From assembly GCF_030056665.1 (NCBI RefSeq), contig NZ_JASHIG010000043.1: a stretch of DNA of 50,993 nt; one strand, given 5' to 3'. Position numbers and translations under genes: made by a program. Under the pieces are notes generated by a model. It was given only the letters and a program-made list of their open reading frames with translations. It made no database searches and was not told the origin of the DNA. This document shows positions 25,939 through 33,959 of the stretch, piece after piece (positions within the stretch are counted from its first letter, which is position 1; every line of letters begins with the position of its first letter). This stretch comes from Flectobacillus roseus (lineage in GTDB: Bacteria; Bacteroidota; Bacteroidia; Cytophagales; Spirosomataceae).

Positions 25939-27438
25939 TTAACCATTTATGGCTTTTTGCCAACCTTCATAATAGGTTTGAACAAGGGTATTTTCAGCAG
26001 GTTCGATGCTGGTAATATTGGCTTTACAAAGTTCTGACAAGGCATCAATACTCAGATAAACACCGCTTTTAAGTCCTGCCAAATACGCGGCACCTAAGGC
26101 CGAGATATCATGATTTGCTTGTTTTTTGATAGAAAAAACAAGCAAATCAGCCAAAAAGGTAGTGACAAATTTATTATGACTGATCCCGCCATTAATCGAA
26201 ATCGCTGTAAAATCTTTGCCCATATCTTTACTCATAGCATCCAACACATCCTTGATTTGGAAAGGAATACTCTCTAAGGCTGCACGTACAATATGATTGA
26301 TATTCGTACCAAAAGTAATACCTTGAATAGACGCTTTTCGACTCATTTGCCAATGAGGTGCACCCAATCCACTAAAGGCAGGAATCAGATATACGCCTGC
26401 ATTATCTTTTACTTTTTGAGCTAACTCTTCTGTTTCGGAAGGATGTGTAAAAAATTTCATTTCGTTTTTCAACCACTCAATTGTTGAGCCGCATGAAACA
26501 ATTGCTCCTTCAAACGCATAATCTACCCTTCCTTCTACACTCCAGCAAACGGTGGTTAGCATGCCATTTGAGGAGATTAACGGTTCATTGCCAATATTGG
26601 ACATAATCGAACAGCCAGTGCCTAGCGTTGCTTTGGCAGTTCCTTTTTCGAAACAGCCTTCTCCAAAAGTAGCCGCATGAGAATCGCCAATAAGAGCAGT
26701 AATTGGCAATTGACTTTGTGCCAAAACTCCTACAGCAGATTTTTCGTCGGAATAAGTCCAGTTGCCATAATCGTACGAAGAAGGGTGCACTTCGGGCAAA
26801 TGAAGTTTCTCGAGTCCCCAAAGCGCTAATATTTCTTTATCCCAAGTCAAAGAATGGATATTGAGCAATAGGGTTCTGTGCGCATTGGTATGGTCGGTTT
26901 TGTACGATTTGCCTTCGGTAAGTTTGTATAAAAGCCAGCAATCTACGGTACCAAAATATACCTCTCCTTGATCGAGTTGAGTTTTTAAATCAGGGTTATT
27001 TTCTAACAACCACAGTAATTTAGTTCCTGAAAAATATGGGTCAATAATCAAACCAGTATGTTGTTTTATCAACTCATTTTGTCCTTGATTAATGAGGTTT
27101 TCACAAACCTGTGTAGACCTTTTACAAGCCCAAACCACAGCTGGCGAAATTGCTTTTCCAGTTTTGTCCCAAAGCACAAAAGTTTCTCGCTGATTACTAA
27201 TGCCGCACGAAGCAATATCCTTGGGATTATATCCTTTGTGTTGAAAATCCTCCAAGCACAGACTCACAGAAGTTAATACATTTTGAAAAATCTCTTCTGG
27301 GTCTTGTTCTACAAATCCATTATCGAAATAATTGGTATGTAAATCGGCATGACCTTTACTGATAACTTTTCCTTGGTTATCAAAAATGATAGATTTAGTA
27401 CTGCTTGTACCTTGGTCAATGGCTAAAATATATTTCAT
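25939..27438 (-). CDS. Glycerol-kinase-like FGGY carbohydrate kinase (candidate apulose/ketose kinase)
   Basis: The 499-residue kinase aligns by eye along its whole length with E. coli glycerol kinase: phosphate loop AIDQGTSS (D8), R84-E85 in NQRET, W103, IDPYFSGT (Y135) and D252. Two glycerol-contact positions differ: the residue after the catalytic Asp (GlpK Gln246) is S253 and GlpK Phe270 is S277 (GTGCS for GTGCF). Glycerol is therefore probably not the main substrate; a sugar resembling C2-substituted glycerol would fit. It is the last gene of the ABC/transketolase operon, overlapping rbsC by one base (TAATG), so it should act on the imported sugar. Simple glycerol kinase remains the conservative annotation. 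Confidence 0.8.
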   Translation of the reverse strand: MKYILAIDQGTSSTKSIIFDNQGKVISKGHADLHTNYFDNGFVEQDPEEIFQNVLTSVSLCLEDFQHKGYNPKDIASCGISNQRETFVLWDKTGKAISPAVVWACKRSTQVCENLINQGQNELIKQHTGLIIDPYFSGTKLLWLLENNPDLKTQLDQGEVYFGTVDCWLLYKLTEGKSYKTDHTNAHRTLLLNIHSLTWDKEILALWGLEKLHLPEVHPSSYDYGNWTYSDEKSAVGVLAQSQLPITALIGDSHAATFGEGCFEKGTAKATLGTGCSIMSNIGNEPLISSNGMLTTVCWSVEGRVDYAFEGAIVSCGSTIEWLKNEMKFFTHPSETEELAQKVKDNAGVYLIPAFSGLGAPHWQMSRKASIQGITFGTNINHIVRAALESIPFQIKDVLDAMSKDMGKDFTAISINGGISHNKFVTTFLADLLVFSIKKQANHDISALGAAYLAGLKSGVYLSIDALSELCKANITSIEPAENTLVQTYYEGWQKAING

Positions 27439-28394
27439 TATTTTTTACTCTTACGGTCAATAATTACGGCTAATAAAATCACCAAACCTTTTACTACTTG
27501 TTGCCAAAACGGGGATACATTCAATAGCACCAAGCCGTTGTTGAGCACCCCAATAATCGCTGCGCCAATCACAGTGCCAGTCACAGTACCAATACCTCCT
27601 GATAACGAAGTTCCCCCAATTACTACTGCAGCAATAGAGTCGAGTTCGTAACTTGCACCCGCGTTCGGCTGTGCAGAATTGAGTCGAGAAGTAACCATGA
27701 TTCCTCCCACTGCCGCCATCATTCCTGAAATGCCATACACAATCAATTTGGTGACTTGTATATTGATTCCAGACAGAAAAGCTGCTTTTTCATTACCTCC
27801 AATCGCATAGATATGACGTCCGAAAGCCGTTTTCTGACTGATAAACACCACCAATAATACCAATAAAATCGAAATCCAGACAGGTACAGGAATACCAATC
27901 AACCAACCAGAACCAATATATTCAAATTTGGGACCTAGGTTAGAAATGGGAATTCCTTGGGTATAAAGCATGGTAGCACCACGGGCTATGGTGAGCATAG
28001 CAAGCGTAGCCACAAAGGGTGGCAAGGAAAATTTGGTAATCACCAAACCATTGAATAGGCCAATCAACAAGCCTACAATAATAGCGGCCAAAATACCGCC
28101 AAAAATGGTAAAACCCACATGAATATTCAGTGCTCCAATCGTGATTCCGTCTTTGAGCAAACCTGCACAAATCACCGAAGTAAATGCCAATACAGAACCA
28201 ACCGACAAGTCGATTCCTGCCATCAAGACAACCAAGGTCATACCTGTGGAAATACAGACGTTTACCGAAATCTGACGAAGTACATTCCAGATATTATTGG
28301 CAGAAAGAAATTTATCTGAGAGAATACTTATGACAATACAGAGCAACAGAAGTGCAATCAGTGATTGTGATTTTTTTAATAGTTCTTTGTTCAT
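27438..28394 (-). CDS. RbsC-like sugar ABC transporter permease
   Basis: The 318-residue integral membrane protein is of the BPD_transp_2 family (RbsC/XylH/AraH) with about 8-10 helices and the conserved segments NVLRQISVNVCISTGMTLVV, AGIDLSVGSVLAFTSV and ELDSIAAVVIGGTSLSGGIG. It forms the channel for the sugar delivered by the RbsB-type lipoprotein. Its stop codon overlaps the kinase start by one base, so the two are translationally coupled. Substrate specificity cannot be read from the permease. Confidence 0.9.
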   Translation of the reverse strand: MNKELLKKSQSLIALLLLCIVISILSDKFLSANNIWNVLRQISVNVCISTGMTLVVLMAGIDLSVGSVLAFTSVICAGLLKDGITIGALNIHVGFTIFGGILAAIIVGLLIGLFNGLVITKFSLPPFVATLAMLTIARGATMLYTQGIPISNLGPKFEYIGSGWLIGIPVPVWISILLVLLVVFISQKTAFGRHIYAIGGNEKAAFLSGINIQVTKLIVYGISGMMAAVGGIMVTSRLNSAQPNAGASYELDSIAAVVIGGTSLSGGIGTVTGTVIGAAIIGVLNNGLVLLNVSPFWQQVVKGLVILLAVIIDRKSKK

Positions 28395-28436
28395 TGTATT
28401 TTTATAACTATTTGAAAAAGAATCGAATAAAATAAT

Positions 28437-29924
28437 TTATAAAATTGCAGCCTTCAACAATTTATCTTCGTTGGCCTCCTCTGCACTCAACTCTGCTGTG
28501 ATGCGTCCGCCAGACATAACCAAGAATCGGTCGGCTAAAGCTAGTAGTTCAGGAATCTCAGAAGAGACTACAATAAAGCTTTTCCCTTCTTGCGAAAGCT
28601 TTTTGATTAATTCATAAATCTCGTTTTTGGCATTAATATCAATTCCTCTGGTGGGTTCGTCAAGCATCAAGATACTAGGATTGGTTGCTAGCCATTTGGC
28701 AAGAACCACCTTTTGTTGATTTCCTCCGCTCAAATTCAAACAAAGCTGTTGTGAAGAAGGGGTTTTAATTGCCAACGAATCAATATAGCTTTGCGCATTT
28801 TGTTGGTCTTGTCGAGCATCAAGTAATTTGTCGCTAGCCAGTGTAGTAAGTGAAATATTGGAGGCGATATTCATTCCCAAGACTAAGCCTTCTGTTTTGC
28901 GGTCTTCGGTTACAAAAGCTATCCCACTGGCAATAGCGTCCTTGGGTGTTTGAATTTTTACAGCATTCTGATGTATCGTCATATCACCTTTCAATGCGAT
29001 ACTGTTTAGTCCAAAAATACTTTCCAGTAATTCGGTGCGACCAGCGCCCATCAAACCAAAAATGCCTAAAATTTCACCTTGATGAAGATTAAATGAAATG
29101 TCTTCGAGAAGATTACGATTTTTGAGTTTGGGATGAGGAAGGGTAAAATTTTGAATATTTAAGATTACATTTTGTGAGATTTGAGTTTTAGATTTTTTCT
29201 CAATCGTCACCTCACGACCCACCATTTGTCGAATCAATGCCTGCTCTGTAGTATCGGACATATCGCCTTCAGCTACGCTACAGCCATCACGCATAACGGT
29301 ATATTTTTCGGCAATACGAAACAACTCTTCCATTTTGTGCGAAATATAGACAATCGTTTTGCCTTCCTTTTTGAGTTCAGCAATAATACGGTGGAGGTTA
29401 TCAATCTCAGCATTGGTCAGCGCCGAAGTGGGTTCGTCCATCAAAATCACCTGAGCATCTATCAATAAAGCCTTGGCAATTTCGATGAGTTGTTGTTCGC
29501 CAACCTTTAAGTTTTGTACCAAAGTATCAGGTGAGAGCTTAAGTTCTAATCTTTGAAGTAATTGATTAGTAACTCGTTTCATGGCCGAATAATCGAGCAT
29601 TCCCCACTGATTTTCTATTTCTTGACCTAAAAAAATATTTTCTGCTATGGTTAAAGTTGGAATTAAGTTTAATTCTTGATGAATAATCGAAATTCCAGCT
29701 TTTTGAGCATCCTTGATATGATTAAATTTTACCACTTGTCCATTCAAATGTATTTCGCCTTCATAATCGGGATATACGCCTGTGAGGATTTTCAAGAGCG
29801 TTGACTTGCCTGCCCCATTTTCTCCTAAAATGGCGTTGACTTTGGCAGGATAAAAATTCAAGTTTACGCCCTTCAATGCTTTCACACCAGGGAATGATTT
29901 TGAAATATTGACTGCTTGTAGCAC
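28437..29924 (-). CDS. RbsA-like sugar ABC transporter ATPase (duplicated)
   Basis: The 495-residue protein has two ABC domains. The first has an intact Walker A (GENGAGKST, 34-42), signature LKVGEQQ and Walker B VILMDEPT. The second has the degenerate Walker A GLMGAGRTE, signature LSGGNQQKV and Walker B ILMLDEPTRGID, the normal pattern for RbsA/MglA proteins. It energises import through the RbsC-like permease. The start codon is GTG at 29924; the first residues (VLQAVNISKSFPGVKAL) match the usual start of the family. Confidence 0.9.
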   Translation of the reverse strand: MLQAVNISKSFPGVKALKGVNLNFYPAKVNAILGENGAGKSTLLKILTGVYPDYEGEIHLNGQVVKFNHIKDAQKAGISIIHQELNLIPTLTIAENIFLGQEIENQWGMLDYSAMKRVTNQLLQRLELKLSPDTLVQNLKVGEQQLIEIAKALLIDAQVILMDEPTSALTNAEIDNLHRIIAELKKEGKTIVYISHKMEELFRIAEKYTVMRDGCSVAEGDMSDTTEQALIRQMVGREVTIEKKSKTQISQNVILNIQNFTLPHPKLKNRNLLEDISFNLHQGEILGIFGLMGAGRTELLESIFGLNSIALKGDMTIHQNAVKIQTPKDAIASGIAFVTEDRKTEGLVLGMNIASNISLTTLASDKLLDARQDQQNAQSYIDSLAIKTPSSQQLCLNLSGGNQQKVVLAKWLATNPSILMLDEPTRGIDINAKNEIYELIKKLSQEGKSFIVVSSEIPELLALADRFLVMSGGRITAELSAEEANEDKLLKAAIL

Positions 29925-29948
29925 GTGCGAATGATTTTGAGGAAACGC

Positions 29949-30551
29949 TTATATTTTAGAAATTTTGATAGGCAATACGCTCAAATTAAGCAAATCTTCT
30001 TGCTTTTCTCCCAGCTTTACCGCGCCAACTAAATCAATGGTATCACCTACTTTCACCGTTTTGATTTCGTCAGGAATGGCCTTTTCACGAATAATCGTAT
30101 TTAAGCTTTCCGAAATCTTGTTAAACTCAGCCGTAGTTTTGAAATCGGTTAATTTTACCAACCCCGAAGCATCACGAATGGCATTCCCAAAAATAAATTT
30201 TGTATCTATTTCCAATGGTCTGTTGTCTGCTGTCAATACTTTCAATCTATATCCCTGAACCTCCAAAATTTTGGCTTGGCATTTGACCAAATAATATGCC
30301 GAACTTCCTATTCCTAACCTATTGCCATATTTGGATACGCTCGCGTGGTCTTTTGCGGCAAAAGACGATAGCAACTGGGATAAATCCACAGCTTGCGATT
30401 TGGAAAGAATTTGTTGATATAAGTCTTGCGAATATTTGGCAAAATCAAAGTTAGATTCCTTTTTTTGCTTCAAATCATCTAAACTTTCTATGTAGATGGA
30501 GTTGTAGATAGCCACAACTGCCAAGACAGAGGAAATGATAATTTTTTTCAT
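29949..30551 (-). CDS. DUF2291 protein of sugar ABC transporter operons
   Basis: The 200-residue protein has a single N-terminal hydrophobic segment (MKKIIISSVLAVVAIYNSIY) and a soluble domain with the DUF2291 hallmarks FGNAIRDASGLVKLTDF and NKISESLNTII. The ATG at 30551 is preferred over 30587 because the hydrophobic anchor starts there. DUF2291 genes recur beside RbsABC-type importers, but their role is not established; an accessory periplasmic binding or assembly factor is possible. It lies between the genes for the binding protein and the ATPase. Confidence 0.75.
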   Translation of the reverse strand: MKKIIISSVLAVVAIYNSIYIESLDDLKQKKESNFDFAKYSQDLYQQILSKSQAVDLSQLLSSFAAKDHASVSKYGNRLGIGSSAYYLVKCQAKILEVQGYRLKVLTADNRPLEIDTKFIFGNAIRDASGLVKLTDFKTTAEFNKISESLNTIIREKAIPDEIKTVKVGDTIDLVGAVKLGEKQEDLLNLSVLPIKISKI

Positions 30552-30684
30552 AGTTATAAGTTTCTTTAGAGAAAAGGCATTTGTCACGAAACTTTGGTTT
30601 AATGCCTTGATTCAGCTTGAATGCTGAACTATAAATACAAATCACTAACTACCACCATTTTAATCACATTAAGTAATCGAAATA

Positions 30685-30789
30685 ATTAAACTAATAATAT
30701 ACCAGTATCACACTTTTGAATTATCTTTTTGACTATGAGCCTAATCCAATAACTGATATACCATTAACTAATAACCTAACCCTTTGCTA
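30685..30789. repeat. A/T-rich repeat downstream of the rbsB-like gene
   Basis: ATTAAACTAATAATATACCA (from 30685) resembles 25829-25935 in full. It fills much of the gap between the rbsB-like and DUF2291 genes and starts directly behind the rbsB-like stop codon. It could form part of the mRNA between the two genes. Confidence 0.5.
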
Positions 30790-31713
30790 CTAGTAATTTT
30801 TCGCATTGGCACTATTCACAAGTTCTACTTCTACAGGTACTCTTTGTGGAAAGTCTCGCTTGCCTTTGATATACTCGTCGGCATATTGAGCAGCAGTTTT
30901 TGCCATAATTTTTGGATACTGCATACCTGTTGCGACGATTTTTCCTTCCTTAATTTTTTCGATGACTTCCGAAGCACCATCAAACCCAAATACTTTTACC
31001 TTGGTTTTACCAGCGGCTTGCAATGCCTGATAAGCTCCTAGCGCCATGGCATCATTACCACAAAAAACTGCGTCAATATTGGGATGTGCTTGCATGATGG
31101 TTTCCAGAACCTCCATGGCTTTGTTGCGGTCAAAATCACCACTTTGTTGGGCTACCATTTTGAGGTTAGAAAATTTGTCAACCACAGAATGAAAGCCTTT
31201 TGAGCGTGCCCACGTATTGTTGTCACCCACCAAACCCAATATCTCGACATACGTACCTTTTTCTTTCAAGGCTTTTACAAACTCAATTCCCACCTCGACG
31301 CAACCCGAATAGTTATCTGACAAAATTTGGCTAGTAGCGGCGTCATCATTGTTGATTTCACGATCCATACAAAACACTGGAATACCAGCAGCCTTGGCAC
31401 GAAGGACATTGGAAACCGACCCATCGGCATCAGTTGGGTTGAAAAGAATCGCATCGAATTCAGAAGAAATAAGGTTTTCAAAATTGTCTGACTCTACGGC
31501 AGGACTATTCTGAGAATCAAATATTTTGGCTTCATAACCTAACTTTCTGGCATTTTCGGCAGCAGATTCGGCCAAGATTACAAACCAAGGATTGTTGAGC
31601 GTAGAGATAACTACTGCTACTTTCTTCTTTTCATTCGACTGGCTTTTTGAACAAGCACTTACCAGAAAAACTCCTAAAATCAGCGATGTCGTTATGAGGA
31701 TATATTTTTTCAT
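30790..31713 (-). CDS. RbsB-like sugar-binding lipoprotein of an ABC importer
   Basis: The 307-residue periplasmic binding protein of the RbsB (Peripla_BP_4) type carries a lipobox (FLVSAC, Cys21) and is therefore membrane-anchored rather than free in the periplasm. Family features are VAVVISTLNNPWFVILAES, FENLISSEFDAILFNPTDAD, VFCMDREI (ligand-contacting Asp-Arg) and VFCGNDAMALGAYQAL. These proteins bind pentoses or similar small sugars. Its gene starts one base after the transketolase C-half, tying transport and catabolism into one transcript. Confidence 0.9.
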   Translation of the reverse strand: MKKYILITTSLILGVFLVSACSKSQSNEKKKVAVVISTLNNPWFVILAESAAENARKLGYEAKIFDSQNSPAVESDNFENLISSEFDAILFNPTDADGSVSNVLRAKAAGIPVFCMDREINNDDAATSQILSDNYSGCVEVGIEFVKALKEKGTYVEILGLVGDNNTWARSKGFHSVVDKFSNLKMVAQQSGDFDRNKAMEVLETIMQAHPNIDAVFCGNDAMALGAYQALQAAGKTKVKVFGFDGASEVIEKIKEGKIVATGMQYPKIMAKTAAQYADEYIKGKRDFPQRVPVEVELVNSANAKNY

Positions 31714-31714
31714 A

Positions 31715-32689
31715 TTAGCCTAAAATGTTTAAAGCTGATTGTGTCAATCCTATTGCTGAAATCCCATAATGTTCAAAAATCTCACCTTGTGAACCCGAAA
31801 CGGTATGCTCATCTGGTAAGCCTACGATTTTGAATTTATTATGGCAACCGTTTTGTAAAAGCACCGAACCTACAGCCTCGCCGAGTCCGCCGTATACCGA
31901 ATGTTCCTCTACGGTAATTATTGGAGCATTATGAGAAGCTAATTGCAAAATCAGTCTTTGATCTAAGGGTTTAATCGTGTGCATACTCACGACAGTTGCC
32001 GAAATTTGGTACTCTTCTGCCAACTTTTGAGCGGCTTGTAAACATGGCCAAACAGCTTCACCAGTTGCGATAAATATCAAATCTGAACCCTCTTTTACCA
32101 CTCGTCCTTTGCCTACTTCAAAACTGGTAGGCTGTTCCACTTCTTCTATTTTTTCGGGCATATTCTTTTTCCCGAATCGAATATAAACAGGCGAATCCAT
32201 AGCAGCCGCTTGGCGAATTGCTTCCGCAGTTTCGAAATTATCCGCTGGTGCAATAATCGTAATATTGTTGATAGCTCTCAATACCGCATAGTCGTGCAAA
32301 CTATGGTGTGTACTACCCAAAGCGCCATAACTTACACCTGCTGAAATACCGATAAGTTTGACAGGATTGTCAGAATAGCAAACGTCATTTTTGATTTGCT
32401 CTAAGGCTCTCGCTGTCAAAAAACAAGCTGGCGAAACAGCAAAAACTTTCTTACGCATACTCGCCAAACCTGTGGCAACACCAACTAGGTTTTGTTCTGC
32501 AATACCCACTTCTACGATTTGTGATGGAAGCTTTTGTCCAAATGCCACTAACTTACCTGAGCCTCTTGAATCACTGGTAACGGCAAAAACGGTTTTATCT
32601 GCTTGGGCGAGCGATTCCAAGGTTGAAGCGAAGACTTCCAAGTTGGCAAGTCCTACCCCTTTCGGAATATCGGTTATTTCTTGACCCAT
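31715..32689 (-). CDS. Transketolase C-terminal half (split transketolase subunit)
   Basis: The 324-residue protein corresponds to the pyrimidine-binding and C-terminal domains of transketolase. The catalytic Glu that activates thiamine diphosphate is E65 in VGIAEQN, and GALGSTHHSLHDYAVLRAIN and SPVYIRFGKK are typical. It pairs with the N-half encoded next door. Split transketolases occur in ordinary pentose metabolism and in dedicated routes such as apulose-4-phosphate or sulfofructose cleavage. Its position between the isomerase and the importer supports a dedicated role. A palindromic element of about 110 bases lies between the two halves. Confidence 0.9.
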   Translation of the reverse strand: MGQEITDIPKGVGLANLEVFASTLESLAQADKTVFAVTSDSRGSGKLVAFGQKLPSQIVEVGIAEQNLVGVATGLASMRKKVFAVSPACFLTARALEQIKNDVCYSDNPVKLIGISAGVSYGALGSTHHSLHDYAVLRAINNITIIAPADNFETAEAIRQAAAMDSPVYIRFGKKNMPEKIEEVEQPTSFEVGKGRVVKEGSDLIFIATGEAVWPCLQAAQKLAEEYQISATVVSMHTIKPLDQRLILQLASHNAPIITVEEHSVYGGLGEAVGSVLLQNGCHNKFKIVGLPDEHTVSGSQGEIFEHYGISAIGLTQSALNILG

Positions 32690-32737
32690 AAATTTTCTTA
32701 TTATGTGTTTGATATATTGAATGGTAAGTTCGTTAAC

Positions 32738-32847
32738 TATTTCGGATATTGGATTTCGGAAGCATAGCTATTTTAGGGCTCATATTTTACAAGCAATAAA
32801 GGCATACACACTTTATTCCGAAATCAGAAATCCCACATCTGCAATAG
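32738..32847. repeat. TTTCGGATAT element between the transketolase halves
   Basis: CTATTTCGGATATTGGATTT (from 32738) and the inverted TTCCGAAATCAGAAATCCCA (from 32815) enclose about 110 bases. The orientation is opposite to that of the copy at 17841. It is inserted inside the operon, between genes whose products must form one enzyme. Confidence 0.6.
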
Positions 32848-32885
32848 TTGAAACTGCCTCATTAACTCCTTCTACTATACGTCAA

Positions 32886-33695
32886 CTAACTGTCTATTTC
32901 CGCCAAGGCTAACTCGTATTGCTCGGCAGTTGGTACGCCATGATGCCATTTCAAGACATTTTCCATATAACTCACGCCCTTTCCTTTGGTCGTATGTGCA
33001 ATGATAAAGGAAGGTTTTCCTGACTCAAAGGGAAGTGCATCAAAGGTATTCACCAAGGCTTCTACGTCATTGCCGTCTACATGACGCACCGCCCAGCCAA
33101 ACGCTTCTAATTTCTTGTCAAGTGGTTCCAAGCCCATAACCTCGGCATTGGGTGCGGTAATTTGGAGTTTGTTATAATCCAAAATAGCACACAGGTTATC
33201 GAGTTTGTAATGTGCGGCAAACATAAATGCCTCCCAGTTTGAGCCTTCTGCCATTTCGCCATCGCCCAAAACGGTATAAACTTTTACGTCTGATTGGTCT
33301 TTTTTGGCTGCTAATGCACTCCCGCAACAAATAGATAACCCATGTCCAAGACCGCCCGTATTTTGCTCCATTCCCTTGATTTTCCTAGTTGGGTGACCAA
33401 TGTAAGGCGATTGATACTGACAAAGCGTCAATAAATCATCTTCAGGGAAAAAGCCTTTGTCGGCTAAAACAACATACAAAGCCTCCACACAATGACCCTT
33501 ACTTTGGATATAAATGTCTTTTTCGGATGAATTAAAATTTTCAGGAGAAACATTCAATACCTTGTTATAAAGCACATTCAAAATGTCAATAATCGAGAGG
33601 CTTCCTCCTGTGTGTCCTGCCTTCGCATTGTAGATATATTTGAGAATCTTTTTGCGATATGCTTTAGATTTCTCTTCTAATTCTTTAATGTTCAT
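32886..33695 (-). CDS. Transketolase N-terminal half (thiamine diphosphate-binding subunit)
   Basis: The 269-residue protein is the N-terminal domain of transketolase: AGHTGGSLS (H28), KGHCVEALY (H68), NTGGLGHGLS and the thiamine diphosphate/Mg motif GDGEMAEGSNWEA ending in ILDYNK. It is too short to act alone and requires the C-half encoded 196 bases downstream. Together they would transfer a two-carbon ketol unit from a ketose phosphate to an aldose phosphate. In this operon the donor is predicted to be the product of the isomerase and the kinase. Confidence 0.9.
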   Translation of the reverse strand: MNIKELEEKSKAYRKKILKYIYNAKAGHTGGSLSIIDILNVLYNKVLNVSPENFNSSEKDIYIQSKGHCVEALYVVLADKGFFPEDDLLTLCQYQSPYIGHPTRKIKGMEQNTGGLGHGLSICCGSALAAKKDQSDVKVYTVLGDGEMAEGSNWEAFMFAAHYKLDNLCAILDYNKLQITAPNAEVMGLEPLDKKLEAFGWAVRHVDGNDVEALVNTFDALPFESGKPSFIIAHTTKGKGVSYMENVLKWHHGVPTAEQYELALAEIDS

Positions 33696-33747
33696 AGTGT
33701 TTGAGCTTCTTGAAATGAATATCGTTTAATGTTGGCAGTCTTAAAAA

Positions 33748-33785
33748 TTTATTAGTTGACAGTATATCTGTTATTAGAATACTTT
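33748..33785. repeat. Inverted short copy of the GTATAT A/T-rich repeat
   Basis: TTATTAGTTGACAGTATATC and TGTTATTAGAATAC resemble the reverse complement of the repeats at 25829 and 30685. It lies in the 264-base gap upstream of the transketolase N-half, where no gene was seen. Confidence 0.4.
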
Positions 33786-33959
33786 TCCCGATAGCCTTAT
33801 AGTTAAATTCAATTTATGTGTTAGAGGAACAGGCAACAGGCATAAGGCAAAGAGAGTTAAGATATTATTAACGACCGCACATATGCATTTTTCCCAAAGT
33901 CCACCCCCGAAACCCGTTACCTGAGGGCCCAACAATTAAATTTTATTTTGCACGATCAC

